A stretch of DNA of 64,000 nucleotides. Source: Flavobacterium branchiicola. GTDB lineage: Bacteria > Bacteroidota > Bacteroidia > Flavobacteriales > Flavobacteriaceae. The stretch lies in the NCBI RefSeq assembly GCF_018383905.1, contig NZ_JAGYWA010000003.1, positions 336,931 to 400,930 on the forward strand, in the 5' to 3' direction. The notes beneath the pieces were generated by a model that was not told the DNA's origin, did not search any database, and saw only the letters and a list, made by a program, of their open reading frames with translations. Shown here in pieces: positions 35,921 through 43,955 of the stretch; the first letter of the stretch is position 1; every line of letters starts with the position of its first letter. The translations under genes and the position numbers were made by a program.

Positions 35921-38137
35921 TTAATTCCCTAATTGTAACTGGTTCCTCACTAATTCATAATAACTTCCCTTTTGCTTTATTAACTCTATATGATTTCCTA
36001 TTTCAATAATTTTTCCTTTTTCTAAAACAACGATTTGATCTGCATTTATTACAGTAGTTAATCGGTGTGCAATTACTACTACAGTCTTATTTTTAAAAAA
36101 AACATCTAGTTTATGCATGATTTCTTTTTCATTATTAGTATCTAATGCGGAGGTAGCTTCATCAAAGAATAGCATTTCTGGATTTTTATAAACTGCTCTA
36201 GCAATAAGTAACCGTTGTTTTTGGCCTGTACTCATTCCAACACCTTCCATACCTATTTTTGTGTTGTAACCTAAAGGTAAACCTAAAATATAGTCATTAA
36301 TATTAGCCATATCGCATGCATACACCAAACGTTTTTTGTCAACTGAATCACTACCAATAGCAATATTATTGGCTATGGTATCATTAAAAATAAAACCTTC
36401 TTGCATTACAGTACCAACATTATAACGCCAAGTTTTTTGAGCTATTTTTTTTAAACTGACCTTTACGTTTTCTCTCTTTGTAAATGTTGGAACGAGATTT
36501 ATTTCCCCATTAGTAGGTTCATAGAATTTTAAAAGTAGTTTTATTAAAGTAGTTTTACCACTTCCGCTAGTTCCTACAATCGCTGTCATTTTATGGGCAG
36601 GAATAGTAAGATTTAAATTTTCCAAAACCGGAGCCTCAGTACCGACATAGCGAAATGACAAATCTTTTATGACTATGTCAGAATCTTTTGGAATATCATG
36701 TATCTGATTTTCTTCTTGTTGTATTTCATCATCTTTATCATGAATTTCGGACAATCTTGCAAGTGATATTTTAGCATCTTGTAATTCGTGAGTGAAGCCG
36801 ATGAGTTGTCCAACAGGACCATTCAAGCTTCCAACAATAGAACTAATTGCCATCATCATTCCTAGTGTTATCTCTCCATCTACAACCAATTTTGCAGATA
36901 TAAAAACTATAAAAATATTCTTCAATTGATTTATAATTGATGACCCAAGTTCTTGAGTTTGCCCAAGAATCATTCCCTTTATTGAAACACGAAATAATCT
37001 TGCCTGTACGTATTCCCATCCCCATCGCTTTTGCTTCTCGGCATTATGCAACTTTATTTCTTGCATTCCATTAATAAGTTCGATCACCTTACTTTGTTCT
37101 TGACTTACTTCTGAAAACAGTTTGTAATCAAGAATTTCTCTTCGTTTTAGGAATAAGATGAGCCAACCAAAATAAACTAAGCTACCTCCAAAATAAATAA
37201 CAAATATTTGTAAATTATAAAATGCTAAAACGCTACCCATAATAAACATATTAACGATAGAGAACATTACATTTAACGAAGAAGTGGTCAAGAGTTTTTC
37301 TATTCTATGGTGGTCGTTAATGCGTTGCATAATATCACCCGTCATTCTCACGTCAAAAAATGAAATAGGCAAATTCATTAATTTAATAAAAAAATCTGAG
37401 ATTAATGAAATGTTTATACGAGTAGAAAGATGCAATAAAATCCAACCTCGAATAAGTTCCAAAAATGTATTCCCAAAAAAAATAAATAGTTGAGCAAACA
37501 AAATTAGATAAATGAAATGGATATTATGATTTTGTATTCCAATATCCAAAACACTTTGTGTGAGAAAAGGGGTAATAAATTGTAATAAGCTACTTATTGA
37601 CAATCCAATACATAGCTGAATTAAAAATGATTTATAACGTGTAACGTATTGAAACAATAGACCAAAACCAAAGCCTTTTTTGTTATCCTTGTCAAATTCA
37701 GATCCAAAAAATTTTGGAGTTGGTTCTAGTAATAAAGCTATTCCTTCATTCGTAGTTTCATCTGCATTGTGTCCAATCCATAATTTTAAAAACTCCTCTT
37801 TCTTATAATTTATTAATCCAATCGCAGGATCTGAAATAAAAAAGACATCCTTCACGATTTTATATAAAACCACATAATGTATTTTGTTCCAAAACAATAA
37901 ACAAGGCAATGGCGCTTCTTCTAGCTTTTTTACTGAAATTTTTAATCCTAATGTCCTGAACCCAATTTTTTCAGCAGCATCACTCAAAAACATTAAATTA
38001 CTTCCTAATCTAGTTGTCTCACTGTAATCTCGTAAATCTTGAATATTTATAATTTTACCATAACTTTTTGCTATAATTTTCAGGCATGTTGGACCACAAT
38101 CCTTGCTTTCTGTTTGAAGATAATTTGGAAATTTCAA
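35921..38137 (-). CDS. C39-peptidase ABC transporter (double-glycine leader-cleaving exporter)
   Basis: 738 residues. The N-terminal C39 peptidase has the catalytic Cys near 14 (SKDCGPTCLKII), the His in NKIHYVVLYKI and the Asp in FISDPAIG, so it should cut peptides after a Gly-Gly. Six membrane helices lie at about 165-440. The ATPase part has Walker A VGTSGSGKTTL, a signature MSTGQKQR (Thr instead of Gly), Walker [13 protein letters not shown] and H-loop VVIAHRLTT. It exports and matures peptides with double-glycine leaders. Such a peptide is encoded at 39302 in the same direction, and one with an IKGGG leader at 41865. Confidence 0.95.
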   Translation of the reverse strand: MKFPNYLQTESKDCGPTCLKIIAKSYGKIINIQDLRDYSETTRLGSNLMFLSDAAEKIGFRTLGLKISVKKLEEAPLPCLLFWNKIHYVVLYKIVKDVFFISDPAIGLINYKKEEFLKLWIGHNADETTNEGIALLLEPTPKFFGSEFDKDNKKGFGFGLLFQYVTRYKSFLIQLCIGLSISSLLQFITPFLTQSVLDIGIQNHNIHFIYLILFAQLFIFFGNTFLELIRGWILLHLSTRINISLISDFFIKLMNLPISFFDVRMTGDIMQRINDHHRIEKLLTTSSLNVMFSIVNMFIMGSVLAFYNLQIFVIYFGGSLVYFGWLILFLKRREILDYKLFSEVSQEQSKVIELINGMQEIKLHNAEKQKRWGWEYVQARLFRVSIKGMILGQTQELGSSIINQLKNIFIVFISAKLVVDGEITLGMMMAISSIVGSLNGPVGQLIGFTHELQDAKISLARLSEIHDKDDEIQQEENQIHDIPKDSDIVIKDLSFRYVGTEAPVLENLNLTIPAHKMTAIVGTSGSGKTTLIKLLLKFYEPTNGEINLVPTFTKRENVKVSLKKIAQKTWRYNVGTVMQEGFIFNDTIANNIAIGSDSVDKKRLVYACDMANINDYILGLPLGYNTKIGMEGVGMSTGQKQRLLIARAVYKNPEMLFFDEATSALDTNNEKEIMHKLDVFFKNKTVVVIAHRLTTVINADQIVVLEKGKIIEIGNHIELIKQKGSYYELVRNQLQLGN

Positions 38138-38210
38138 TGTTCAGGGTGTTATTCTTTATTATATTTAAAACTTAATATGTCGTTTTTGTAGATATGAGAA
38201 AAAGGAAAAA

Positions 38211-38447
38211 TTATATCTCGAAATTGTATTCTCCCTTATTAAAATCATCAATTATTTTTATAGCTTCGTCTAGGTCTTCATCTCGTACTTTTAGAATTGC
38301 AGAAGCGTTACCACCTGGAGAAACAGACCATGGTTGAATACTCGACATGTATTCATTTACTATAAAAACTGAAATATTATTATTTTCTAATAAATTTTTC
38401 ACACCCATTACTTCAATATATGAACCTCTAAAAATTTCTATCATCAC
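38211..38447 (-). CDS. DUF2007-like small protein
   Basis: 78 residues: MIEIFRGSYIEVMGVKNLLENNNISVFIVNEYMSS and then ILKVRDEDLDEAIKIIDDF, the ferredoxin-like fold of DUF2007, described as putative signal transducing protein. The start may be at the second Met. It lies between the CPBP gene (4-base gap) and the exporter, so it should be part of the operon. Its role there is unknown. Confidence 0.8.
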   Translation of the reverse strand: MMIEIFRGSYIEVMGVKNLLENNNISVFIVNEYMSSIQPWSVSPGGNASAILKVRDEDLDEAIKIIDDFNKGEYNFEI

Positions 38448-38450
38448 TAT

Positions 38451-39203
38451 TTATTTTTTAGCTCCTTTATTCACTTCTTGAATTAATTTTATTATAGAAA
38501 AACCATATTTCTTATTCATATAATATAATAGTAAAGAAGAAATTATAATATTTATTCCGATAATGGTGCTATTAAGTATTAGACCGGAAAATTTGTAATT
38601 CAGAAATTTGATTAGTATAACAATGGCATTAGTAAAAGAATGCAAAATAATAGTGTACGTAACATTTTTACTTTTAGCATAAACGATCCCGAAGATAATA
38701 CCAGTTATTGTTGCGAATATTATTTGAACAGGTTGGACATGAATGAGTCCAAATAAACAAGCCGAAATAAGAATACTTTTTCTTTGACTATACTTAGTTA
38801 GAAGTGATTGTAATAAAATGCTTCGAAACATTAATTCTTCAAAAAAAGGGGCAATAATTATAGAGCTTAAAATAAAGTAAGGTTTCAAGCCAAATCCACT
38901 TATTGGAAAAAAAAAGCGATTGATTGGCATAATAAATAGGGTTTCCATAATCCAAACTATTAGTATAGTAAACAGCAAAAAATTTAAATTGATAGGGTAA
39001 ATATTATACCTAAATTTTGCTCTTTTTCTGAAATTGAATAGACGTTCAAAGAGAACAAAAAATATTCCAAAACCTAAAAAAAGTAAGTTTGTTGCTAAAT
39101 CCTGATCAACTAGATTATCAAGCACTAAATATTTTAATGGAACACAAGCAACCATTGATAAAGAAAAACTTAATAAAAAATAGAATATATTTTTCTGAAA
39201 CAT
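38451..39203 (-). CDS. CPBP-family intramembrane metalloprotease
   Basis: 250 residues with about seven membrane helices. The motif APFFEELMFRSILLQ contains the catalytic EExxxR; FGLIHVQPVQII and ILHSFTNAIVIL give the two His motifs. The CPBP family includes Rce1 and bacteriocin-immunity proteases. It is the first gene after the precursor peptide on the minus strand, the usual place for an immunity protein. It could also process the exported peptide. Confidence 0.88.
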   Translation of the reverse strand: MFQKNIFYFLLSFSLSMVACVPLKYLVLDNLVDQDLATNLLFLGFGIFFVLFERLFNFRKRAKFRYNIYPINLNFLLFTILIVWIMETLFIMPINRFFFPISGFGLKPYFILSSIIIAPFFEELMFRSILLQSLLTKYSQRKSILISACLFGLIHVQPVQIIFATITGIIFGIVYAKSKNVTYTIILHSFTNAIVILIKFLNYKFSGLILNSTIIGINIIISSLLLYYMNKKYGFSIIKLIQEVNKGAKK

Positions 39204-39231
39204 TTTTTTATTGTAATATTAATTAAAGCAT

Positions 39232-39267
39232 AATTACCCTACAGTAATTATTAAAGGTAGGGTAATT
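39232..39267 (-). terminator. Hairpin after the precursor gene
   Basis: AATTACCCTAC and TAGGGTAATT form a 10-base stem with a 15-base loop, 35 bases after the precursor stop and before the CPBP gene. There is only a weak T-run. It may act as a partial terminator so that the precursor is made in excess of the biosynthetic genes. Confidence 0.55.
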
Positions 39268-39301
39268 ATTAAATTTGATATTTAATATCTTATTTGTTTT
39301 T

Positions 39302-39640
39302 TTACTTCAAAGTGATGGTGGGTTGTCCAAAAGTTCCTATGCCAACCTTTACATTATCAGCAACCCACGAAACACCGCTAGCTACTAATCTCACACCATT
39401 CGCTACTGCTTGTCCGAAATATAGTAATTCATTCTGCTCATTAACATATGGAGTACCTGCCCCCATTGGACTATTATCGGGCCTTTTATCCATTGGAGCA
39501 CTACCAGTGTTACCATTTAACCTTGCATCCTTTCCAGCATTTGGGTCACGAACTACAAGTTTTCCACCTATAATATTTGCCATACTATTTCTTGTAAGTA
39601 TATCTTCAGTGTTTCCTAATTTCATTTTTTCTGTTTTCAT
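39302..39640 (-). CDS. Double-glycine-leader secreted peptide precursor (candidate bacteriocin or signal peptide)
   Basis: 112 residues. The leader MKTEKMKLGNTEDILTRNSM is followed by ANIIGG, a double-glycine cleavage site at residues 25-26. The mature part would be about 86 residues starting KLVVRDPNAGKDARLNGN, with no Cys. The first half is polar and Asn/Gly/Pro-rich. The second half (FGQAVANGVRLVASGVSWVADNVKV) looks like an amphipathic helix, ending GTFGQPTITLK. The C39 exporter downstream on the same strand would cut it. Absence of Cys excludes a lanthipeptide or disulfide-type bacteriocin. I know no family match. Peptide with a GG leader is very likely; activity is inference. Confidence 0.8.
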   Translation of the reverse strand: MKTEKMKLGNTEDILTRNSMANIIGGKLVVRDPNAGKDARLNGNTGSAPMDKRPDNSPMGAGTPYVNEQNELLYFGQAVANGVRLVASGVSWVADNVKVGIGTFGQPTITLK

Positions 39641-39850
39641 AAATTTTATTATTTAATGATTAAACATTTTAGAGTACATATTGCTTAGTTTTAAATGGGT
39701 TACTTAGCAACTAAATCAATCCCTTATAATTTGGCCAATTACATTTTGAAAAACAATACAATTCTTGCAGTGACGTCCTACTGTAAAAAATGTCTCACTT
39801 TTCTGAAGCCAAAACTAGATAAACATGATATTGCCCACAAACGTTGGCTA

Positions 39851-39890
39851 TCGAAATTCATGAATATCGACACTAAATTCAGGAATTTCA
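39851..39890. promoter_or_regulatory. Two palindromic operator-like sites between divergent peptide and regulator genes
   Basis: TCGAAATTCATGAATATCGA (39851-39870) and TAAATTCAGGAATTTCA (39874-39890) are successive near-palindromes of the type CGAAATTCAxGAATTTCG. A third copy, CGAAATTCAGGAATTTCG, lies at 41764-41781 before the lanthipeptide precursor. The two sites lie about 210 bases from the 39302 gene start and 115-155 bases from the regulator start. The rest of 39641-40003 holds no convincing gene. Confidence 0.6.
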
Positions 39891-40003
39891 TTATTATTTA
39901 TTTTCAAACACCAACATATCAACAAGTTACAAAAACAAAAAAATATAGTAATAATAATACATTTTCATCAAAGTTCTTCTATTTTTGTAAGAAATAATGA
40001 TGT

Positions 40004-41734
40004 ATGATTAATGACAGATTAACAAAAGTTTTACTAATACTTTTATTTCCGGTTTTTTTATTCGCTCAAATTGACAAAAATGATCTTAAAAAATTATCTT
40101 ATGATGATTTGCATGATTTGTATTTTAACAATATAGGGAATCAAAAAAAACAAATACTATATACCAATGCTTATATGGCTAAAGCTATAGAGGAAAATAG
40201 TAATATTCGAAAAGCCAAAGCTAATTATCAAATTGCTCTATTTTATTATAAATCTGAAAAAAATAAAGCGATTCAATATCTTGATAGTGTTATAAAATAT
40301 TCAAAAGGAACGAATGATAAATTTTTCCCTACAGCCGCTTACTGCGAAAAAGCCGATTTACTAAAGTTTCAATTTAAGTTTAAGGAGGCCATGCTTAATT
40401 ACAATCTGGCTGAAAAAAATGCCCTCCAAACCAATATAGATTATTATTATGTAGTAAGGGAATATATAGGCACAACTAAATCAGAAGACTTAGAAGAATA
40501 TAATGAGGCATTAGAGATCTATAAAGAATGTTATAACTATTACAAAACTAAAGATTTTAGAGCCCCTAAATTCGCCACCAATTATCAAAGTATCATATTT
40601 GGAATTGCAGATTGTTATAAATCAATGATGAATACAGACTCTACTTCTTTCTATAATAAATTGGGATTTAATGAATCTAAAATAACCAATAATGAACAGT
40701 ATCGCTATCTATTTGTTTTAAATGAAGGAGCAAACCAAGTATTAAGGAAGAATTATAATACAGCATTAGATAGTATTAAGAAAGCATTACCAAAAATGAT
40801 TAAATATGATGATATTGGCAATGTTCTGGCCGCTTATTTTTATATGGGTAAAGCTTATGACGGATTAGGTAAGAAAGCAAAAGCAGCAGAAAACTTTACT
40901 AAAGTAGATTCTATCTATAAAATGACAAATGAAATAAGTACAGAATTTATAGATGGATACCCTTATTTGATTAACTATTATAAGAACTTAGGTGACAAAG
41001 AAAATCAATTGAAGTATATATCTGAATATATGGTAATAGACAGTACTCTAAAGAAAAATTATAGGGAATTAAATAAATTGGTTTATCAGGAATATGATAC
41101 CCCGCGCTTAATTTCTGAAAAAGAAAATCTTATCAGCTCTCTAAACAGAGATAAAATAAAAACCCGCTGGGGACTTAGCTTCTTATTTTTGACAACTCTT
41201 GGTGTCGGTGGATTTGCATTGTATCAATATCATACAAAAAAGCAATACAGATTAAGATTTGAAAAATTAATCTCCGCAACAAGTATCATAAACAATCAAA
41301 AACTTAAAACCGAAAATGAACTAAAAATTGACAATACTAAAATTGAGGATATTGGTATAGCCGAAGAAGTGGTAAGTCAAATTTTAGAAAAACTAAACCA
41401 ATTTGAAAAACAAAAGGGATATCTGACATCAAATATAACCATACAAATACTATCCAGCACATTTGAAACTAATAGCAAATATGTATCAAAAATTGTCAAT
41501 GTATATAAAGAAAAAACGTTTACACAATATTTAAATGACCTAAGAATTGAATATGCTGTAAGTAAATTAAAAGAAGATAGTAAACTTAGAAAATATACTA
41601 TACAGGCACTTGCATTAGAGTTCGGTTTTAATAATGCAGAATCTTTTTCAACTGCATTTTACAAAAAAACAGGTTTAAAGCCTACTTATTTTATTAAAGA
41701 AATAGATTTAGCAACGCAAACACAAAATACTTAA
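40004..41734 (+). CDS. TPR-containing AraC-family transcriptional regulator
   Basis: 576 residues. It has a signal or anchor sequence (MINDRLTKVLLILLFPVFLFAQ), a long tetratricopeptide region (about 40-370), one membrane helix (about 388-410, WGLSFLFLTTLGVGGFALY) and a C-terminal AraC-type domain (SSTFETNSKYVSKIVNVYKE, then LALEFGFNNAESFSTAFYKKTGLKPTYF, about 480-570). This architecture is typical of membrane-tethered Bacteroidota regulators. It sits between the two peptide clusters and is a candidate to bind the CGAAATTC palindromes near both. A TATTTTTG promoter box lies at 39980-39987, unusually close to the start. Confidence 0.88.
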   Translation: MINDRLTKVLLILLFPVFLFAQIDKNDLKKLSYDDLHDLYFNNIGNQKKQILYTNAYMAKAIEENSNIRKAKANYQIALFYYKSEKNKAIQYLDSVIKYSKGTNDKFFPTAAYCEKADLLKFQFKFKEAMLNYNLAEKNALQTNIDYYYVVREYIGTTKSEDLEEYNEALEIYKECYNYYKTKDFRAPKFATNYQSIIFGIADCYKSMMNTDSTSFYNKLGFNESKITNNEQYRYLFVLNEGANQVLRKNYNTALDSIKKALPKMIKYDDIGNVLAAYFYMGKAYDGLGKKAKAAENFTKVDSIYKMTNEISTEFIDGYPYLINYYKNLGDKENQLKYISEYMVIDSTLKKNYRELNKLVYQEYDTPRLISEKENLISSLNRDKIKTRWGLSFLFLTTLGVGGFALYQYHTKKQYRLRFEKLISATSIINNQKLKTENELKIDNTKIEDIGIAEEVVSQILEKLNQFEKQKGYLTSNITIQILSSTFETNSKYVSKIVNVYKEKTFTQYLNDLRIEYAVSKLKEDSKLRKYTIQALALEFGFNNAESFSTAFYKKTGLKPTYFIKEIDLATQTQNT

Positions 41735-41763
41735 AAACAACAACTTAAACAAAAAACTCAACT

Positions 41764-41832
41764 CGAAATTCAGGAATTTCGATAAGCATACAAACTTATT
41801 TTCTATTATACGAAGTTGAGCCTTTATATTTG
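41764..41832 (+). promoter_or_regulatory. Operator-like palindrome and promoter box before the lanthipeptide precursor
   Basis: CGAAATTCAGGAATTTCG (41764-41781) is a near-perfect palindrome shared with 39874-39890. TATATTTG at 41825-41832 fits the Bacteroidota -7 box, 33 bases before the ATG. The palindrome lies about 50 bases upstream of that box, a position that suits an activator. Confidence 0.6.
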
Positions 41833-41864
41833 CATCTATAGTAATAGATTAAAAATTTATAAAG

Positions 41865-42023
41865 ATGAAAACGAAAAAAGAAAAAAAAGAATCACAAAAA
41901 TTTGGTCTTGAAAAATTTGAAGTAGCTAAATTAAAAAACACGCATTTAATTAAAGGTGGTGGAGATGATTCTATGGATACTGGAAACACTAAAAAAAAAA
42001 TGGAGCCTTCAGCTAAATGCTAA
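41865..42023 (+). CDS. Class I lanthipeptide precursor (52 residues)
   Basis: The leader MKTKKEKKESQKFGLEKFEV continues with AKLKNTHLIKGGG. It is rich in Lys with the (F/L)xLEKFEVAKLKN motif seen before LanB-type enzymes in Bacteroidota, and a GG cleavage site at residues 31-32 or 32-33. The core GDDSMDTGNTKKKMEPSAKC has Ser 36, Thr 39, Thr 42, Ser 49 and one Cys at the last residue, so at most one lanthionine ring is possible. It lies just before a subtilase and a split LanB, and carries its own promoter and palindrome. It is too short to be caught by ordinary gene calling. Confidence 0.85.
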   Translation: MKTKKEKKESQKFGLEKFEVAKLKNTHLIKGGGDDSMDTGNTKKKMEPSAKC

Positions 42024-42101
42024 AAATTTAAAATTAAATCGAGTAAATAATAATGCCTAATTATTTATTCGATTTATTAATAATTAAGTTAAAATTATAG
42101 C

Positions 42102-42215
42102 ATGAGAACAAAAGACAAAAAAGTTCCGTTTTCTGAATTATCTAAATCAGGAAAAGTTTTAAATGTTTACAATGCAATGCAACTTGCCGAAAAAATTAAT
42201 AAACACAGAAAATAA
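42102..42215 (+). pseudogene. Duplicated C-terminal fragment of the downstream subtilase
   Basis: The frame MRTKDKKVPFSELSKSGKVL continues NVYNAMQLAEKINKHRK. It copies the last 36 residues of the protease (KDKKVPFSDLSKSGKVLNVY...) and is also similar at the DNA level (42115-42215 against 43856-43955). It has its own ATG. The simplest reading is a tandem duplication of the protease gene followed by loss of most of the first copy. It could also be retained as a small protein. Confidence 0.8.
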
Positions 42216-42254
42216 AAGGTGTGAAAATTACATCTAAGAAAAATTAAACCCTAA

Positions 42255-43955
42255 ATGAAATCCACCTTATTTTTTATTCTATTTCTCTTTTTATTAATTG
42301 GCTGTAAAAGCAAAAAAGATTTTGCTGTTTCTTCAATAAATTCTATTAAAACAGAACTCTCTACTCTAGAAATGCAAACATGGTACCAGAAAGACAACGT
42401 TTTGGATGGAATTCCTGGTATTTCATTAGATAAATGGTATACTTCAAATAAAAAGAAACCCAAGAGTAAAAGTATCATTGTGGCGGTAATAGATACACAG
42501 ATCGATTTGAATCATGAAGATTTACATGGGCAAATCTGGGTAAATGATAAAGAAATTCCAAATAATGGAATCGATGATGACCATAATGGTTATGTAGACG
42601 ATATAAACGGTTGGAATTTTAAAGGAACAAAAAATGGAGGTTACGTCGTGTGGGGGAATTATGAGTACGCACGTGTAGTAAGAGAATGGGAACCATTGTT
42701 TAAAGATAAGACTCAATCTCAAATCGATCTTAAAGATTTATATGATTACAACGAATATCATAGAGCTTCAATAAAGTTAGAACAAGAAAATAAATTTTAT
42801 AAAAATTGGTTGAAGTCACTGAACCATAATGTTGTCATATATCCCATGGTAAAAGATACTTTAAAATATTTTTTCCCTAAAGAAGATTATACATACAAAC
42901 AATTGGACAGTATGTACAATAAGTATAAAATAAATGATAAAACATACAGACAAAGACGTGATGACAATGACAAAGATTTAGGAGCATTAATTAGCTATAT
43001 GATGATTAGTCTGGAAGTGGACGAAAAAACTTTAAAAGATGTAATAGACAGACAAATCTATCTTGATTCTGTTGTAAATAGAAATGTAAATAAAGACTAC
43101 AATGATCGTCTCTTAATAGCTGATAATCCTAATATTTTAGAAAAAGGATATGGCAATAACAATGTAAGTAATAAGCCCGAATATCAATCGATACAGGATC
43201 ATTCTACTAAAGTTTCGGGAGTTATAGCAGCCAACAGAGAAAATAATAAAGGGATAAAAGGAATTGCACAAAATGTTAAGATTATGCCCTTAAATGTTAT
43301 TCCAGTAGGTGATGAGCAAGATAAAGACATTGCCATGGCTATATATTATGCTGTAGATAATGGTGCAAAAATAATTAATATGTCTTTTGGAAAAGAGTTT
43401 TCTTTGCACAAAGAATGGGTCGAAGAGGCATTTAAATATGCCGAAGAGCATAATGTACTTCTGGTACATTGTGCAGGAAACGATGGATTTGACATTGATA
43501 AAAATCCATTCTATCCAAATGACAGTGATTTTGAAAATTTTAAAGAGAAAAATTCCAATTTTCTTAGTGTAGGGTCTATCACGCATAGATTGGACAGTAC
43601 TTTTGTTTCTGATTTTTCTAATTACGGAAAACATAATGTAGATCTCTTTGCTCCTGGAGATGAAATATATTCTACAACTACAGAAAATAGTCATTATAAA
43701 TTTGACTCCGGTACTTCGTTTGCCGCACCGATGGTAGCAGGAGCTGCCGCAATAATCTGGTCGTATTATCCTAAACTTACTGCGAAAGAAGTCAAACAAA
43801 TTATTATGGATTCCGGAACTGTATACTCTTTAGAAGTTATACTTCCGGGAACAAAGGATAAAAAAGTTCCGTTCTCTGATTTATCTAAATCAGGAAAAGT
43901 TCTAAACGTTTATGATGCGATGCAATTAGCCGAAAAGGTTAGTAAGAAGAAATGA
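42255..43955 (+). CDS. S8-family subtilisin-like protease, lipoprotein (LanP-like)
   Basis: 566 residues. A lipoprotein signal ends in LLIGC (Cys 17). Catalytic residues are Asp 80 (VAVIDTQIDLNHEDLHG), His 316 (QDHSTKVSGVIAANRE) and Ser 488 (SGTSFAAPMVAGAAA). A long insertion of about 235 residues separates Asp and His, more than in ordinary subtilases. The place after a lanthipeptide precursor and before LanB suggests it removes the leader, possibly after export. Its stop overlaps the start of the LanB N-terminal gene (ATGA), so expression is coupled. A copy of its end lies upstream at 42102. Confidence 0.9.
   Translation: MKSTLFFILFLFLLIGCKSKKDFAVSSINSIKTELSTLEMQTWYQKDNVLDGIPGISLDKWYTSNKKKPKSKSIIVAVIDTQIDLNHEDLHGQIWVNDKEIPNNGIDDDHNGYVDDINGWNFKGTKNGGYVVWGNYEYARVVREWEPLFKDKTQSQIDLKDLYDYNEYHRASIKLEQENKFYKNWLKSLNHNVVIYPMVKDTLKYFFPKEDYTYKQLDSMYNKYKINDKTYRQRRDDNDKDLGALISYMMISLEVDEKTLKDVIDRQIYLDSVVNRNVNKDYNDRLLIADNPNILEKGYGNNNVSNKPEYQSIQDHSTKVSGVIAANRENNKGIKGIAQNVKIMPLNVIPVGDEQDKDIAMAIYYAVDNGAKIINMSFGKEFSLHKEWVEEAFKYAEEHNVLLVHCAGNDGFDIDKNPFYPNDSDFENFKEKNSNFLSVGSITHRLDSTFVSDFSNYGKHNVDLFAPGDEIYSTTTENSHYKFDSGTSFAAPMVAGAAAIIWSYYPKLTAKEVKQIIMDSGTVYSLEVILPGTKDKKVPFSDLSKSGKVLNVYDAMQLAEKVSKKK

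Noticed and set aside
39695..39997. A 100-residue plus-strand frame between divergent genes
   Set aside because: No signal, no family, runs through the two palindromes and the region before the regulator start; composition looks intergenic.
43290..43799. A 169-residue frame antisense to the subtilase
   Set aside because: It lies wholly inside the catalytic part of the protease gene in the opposite strand; the protease has all active-site residues, so this is a shadow.
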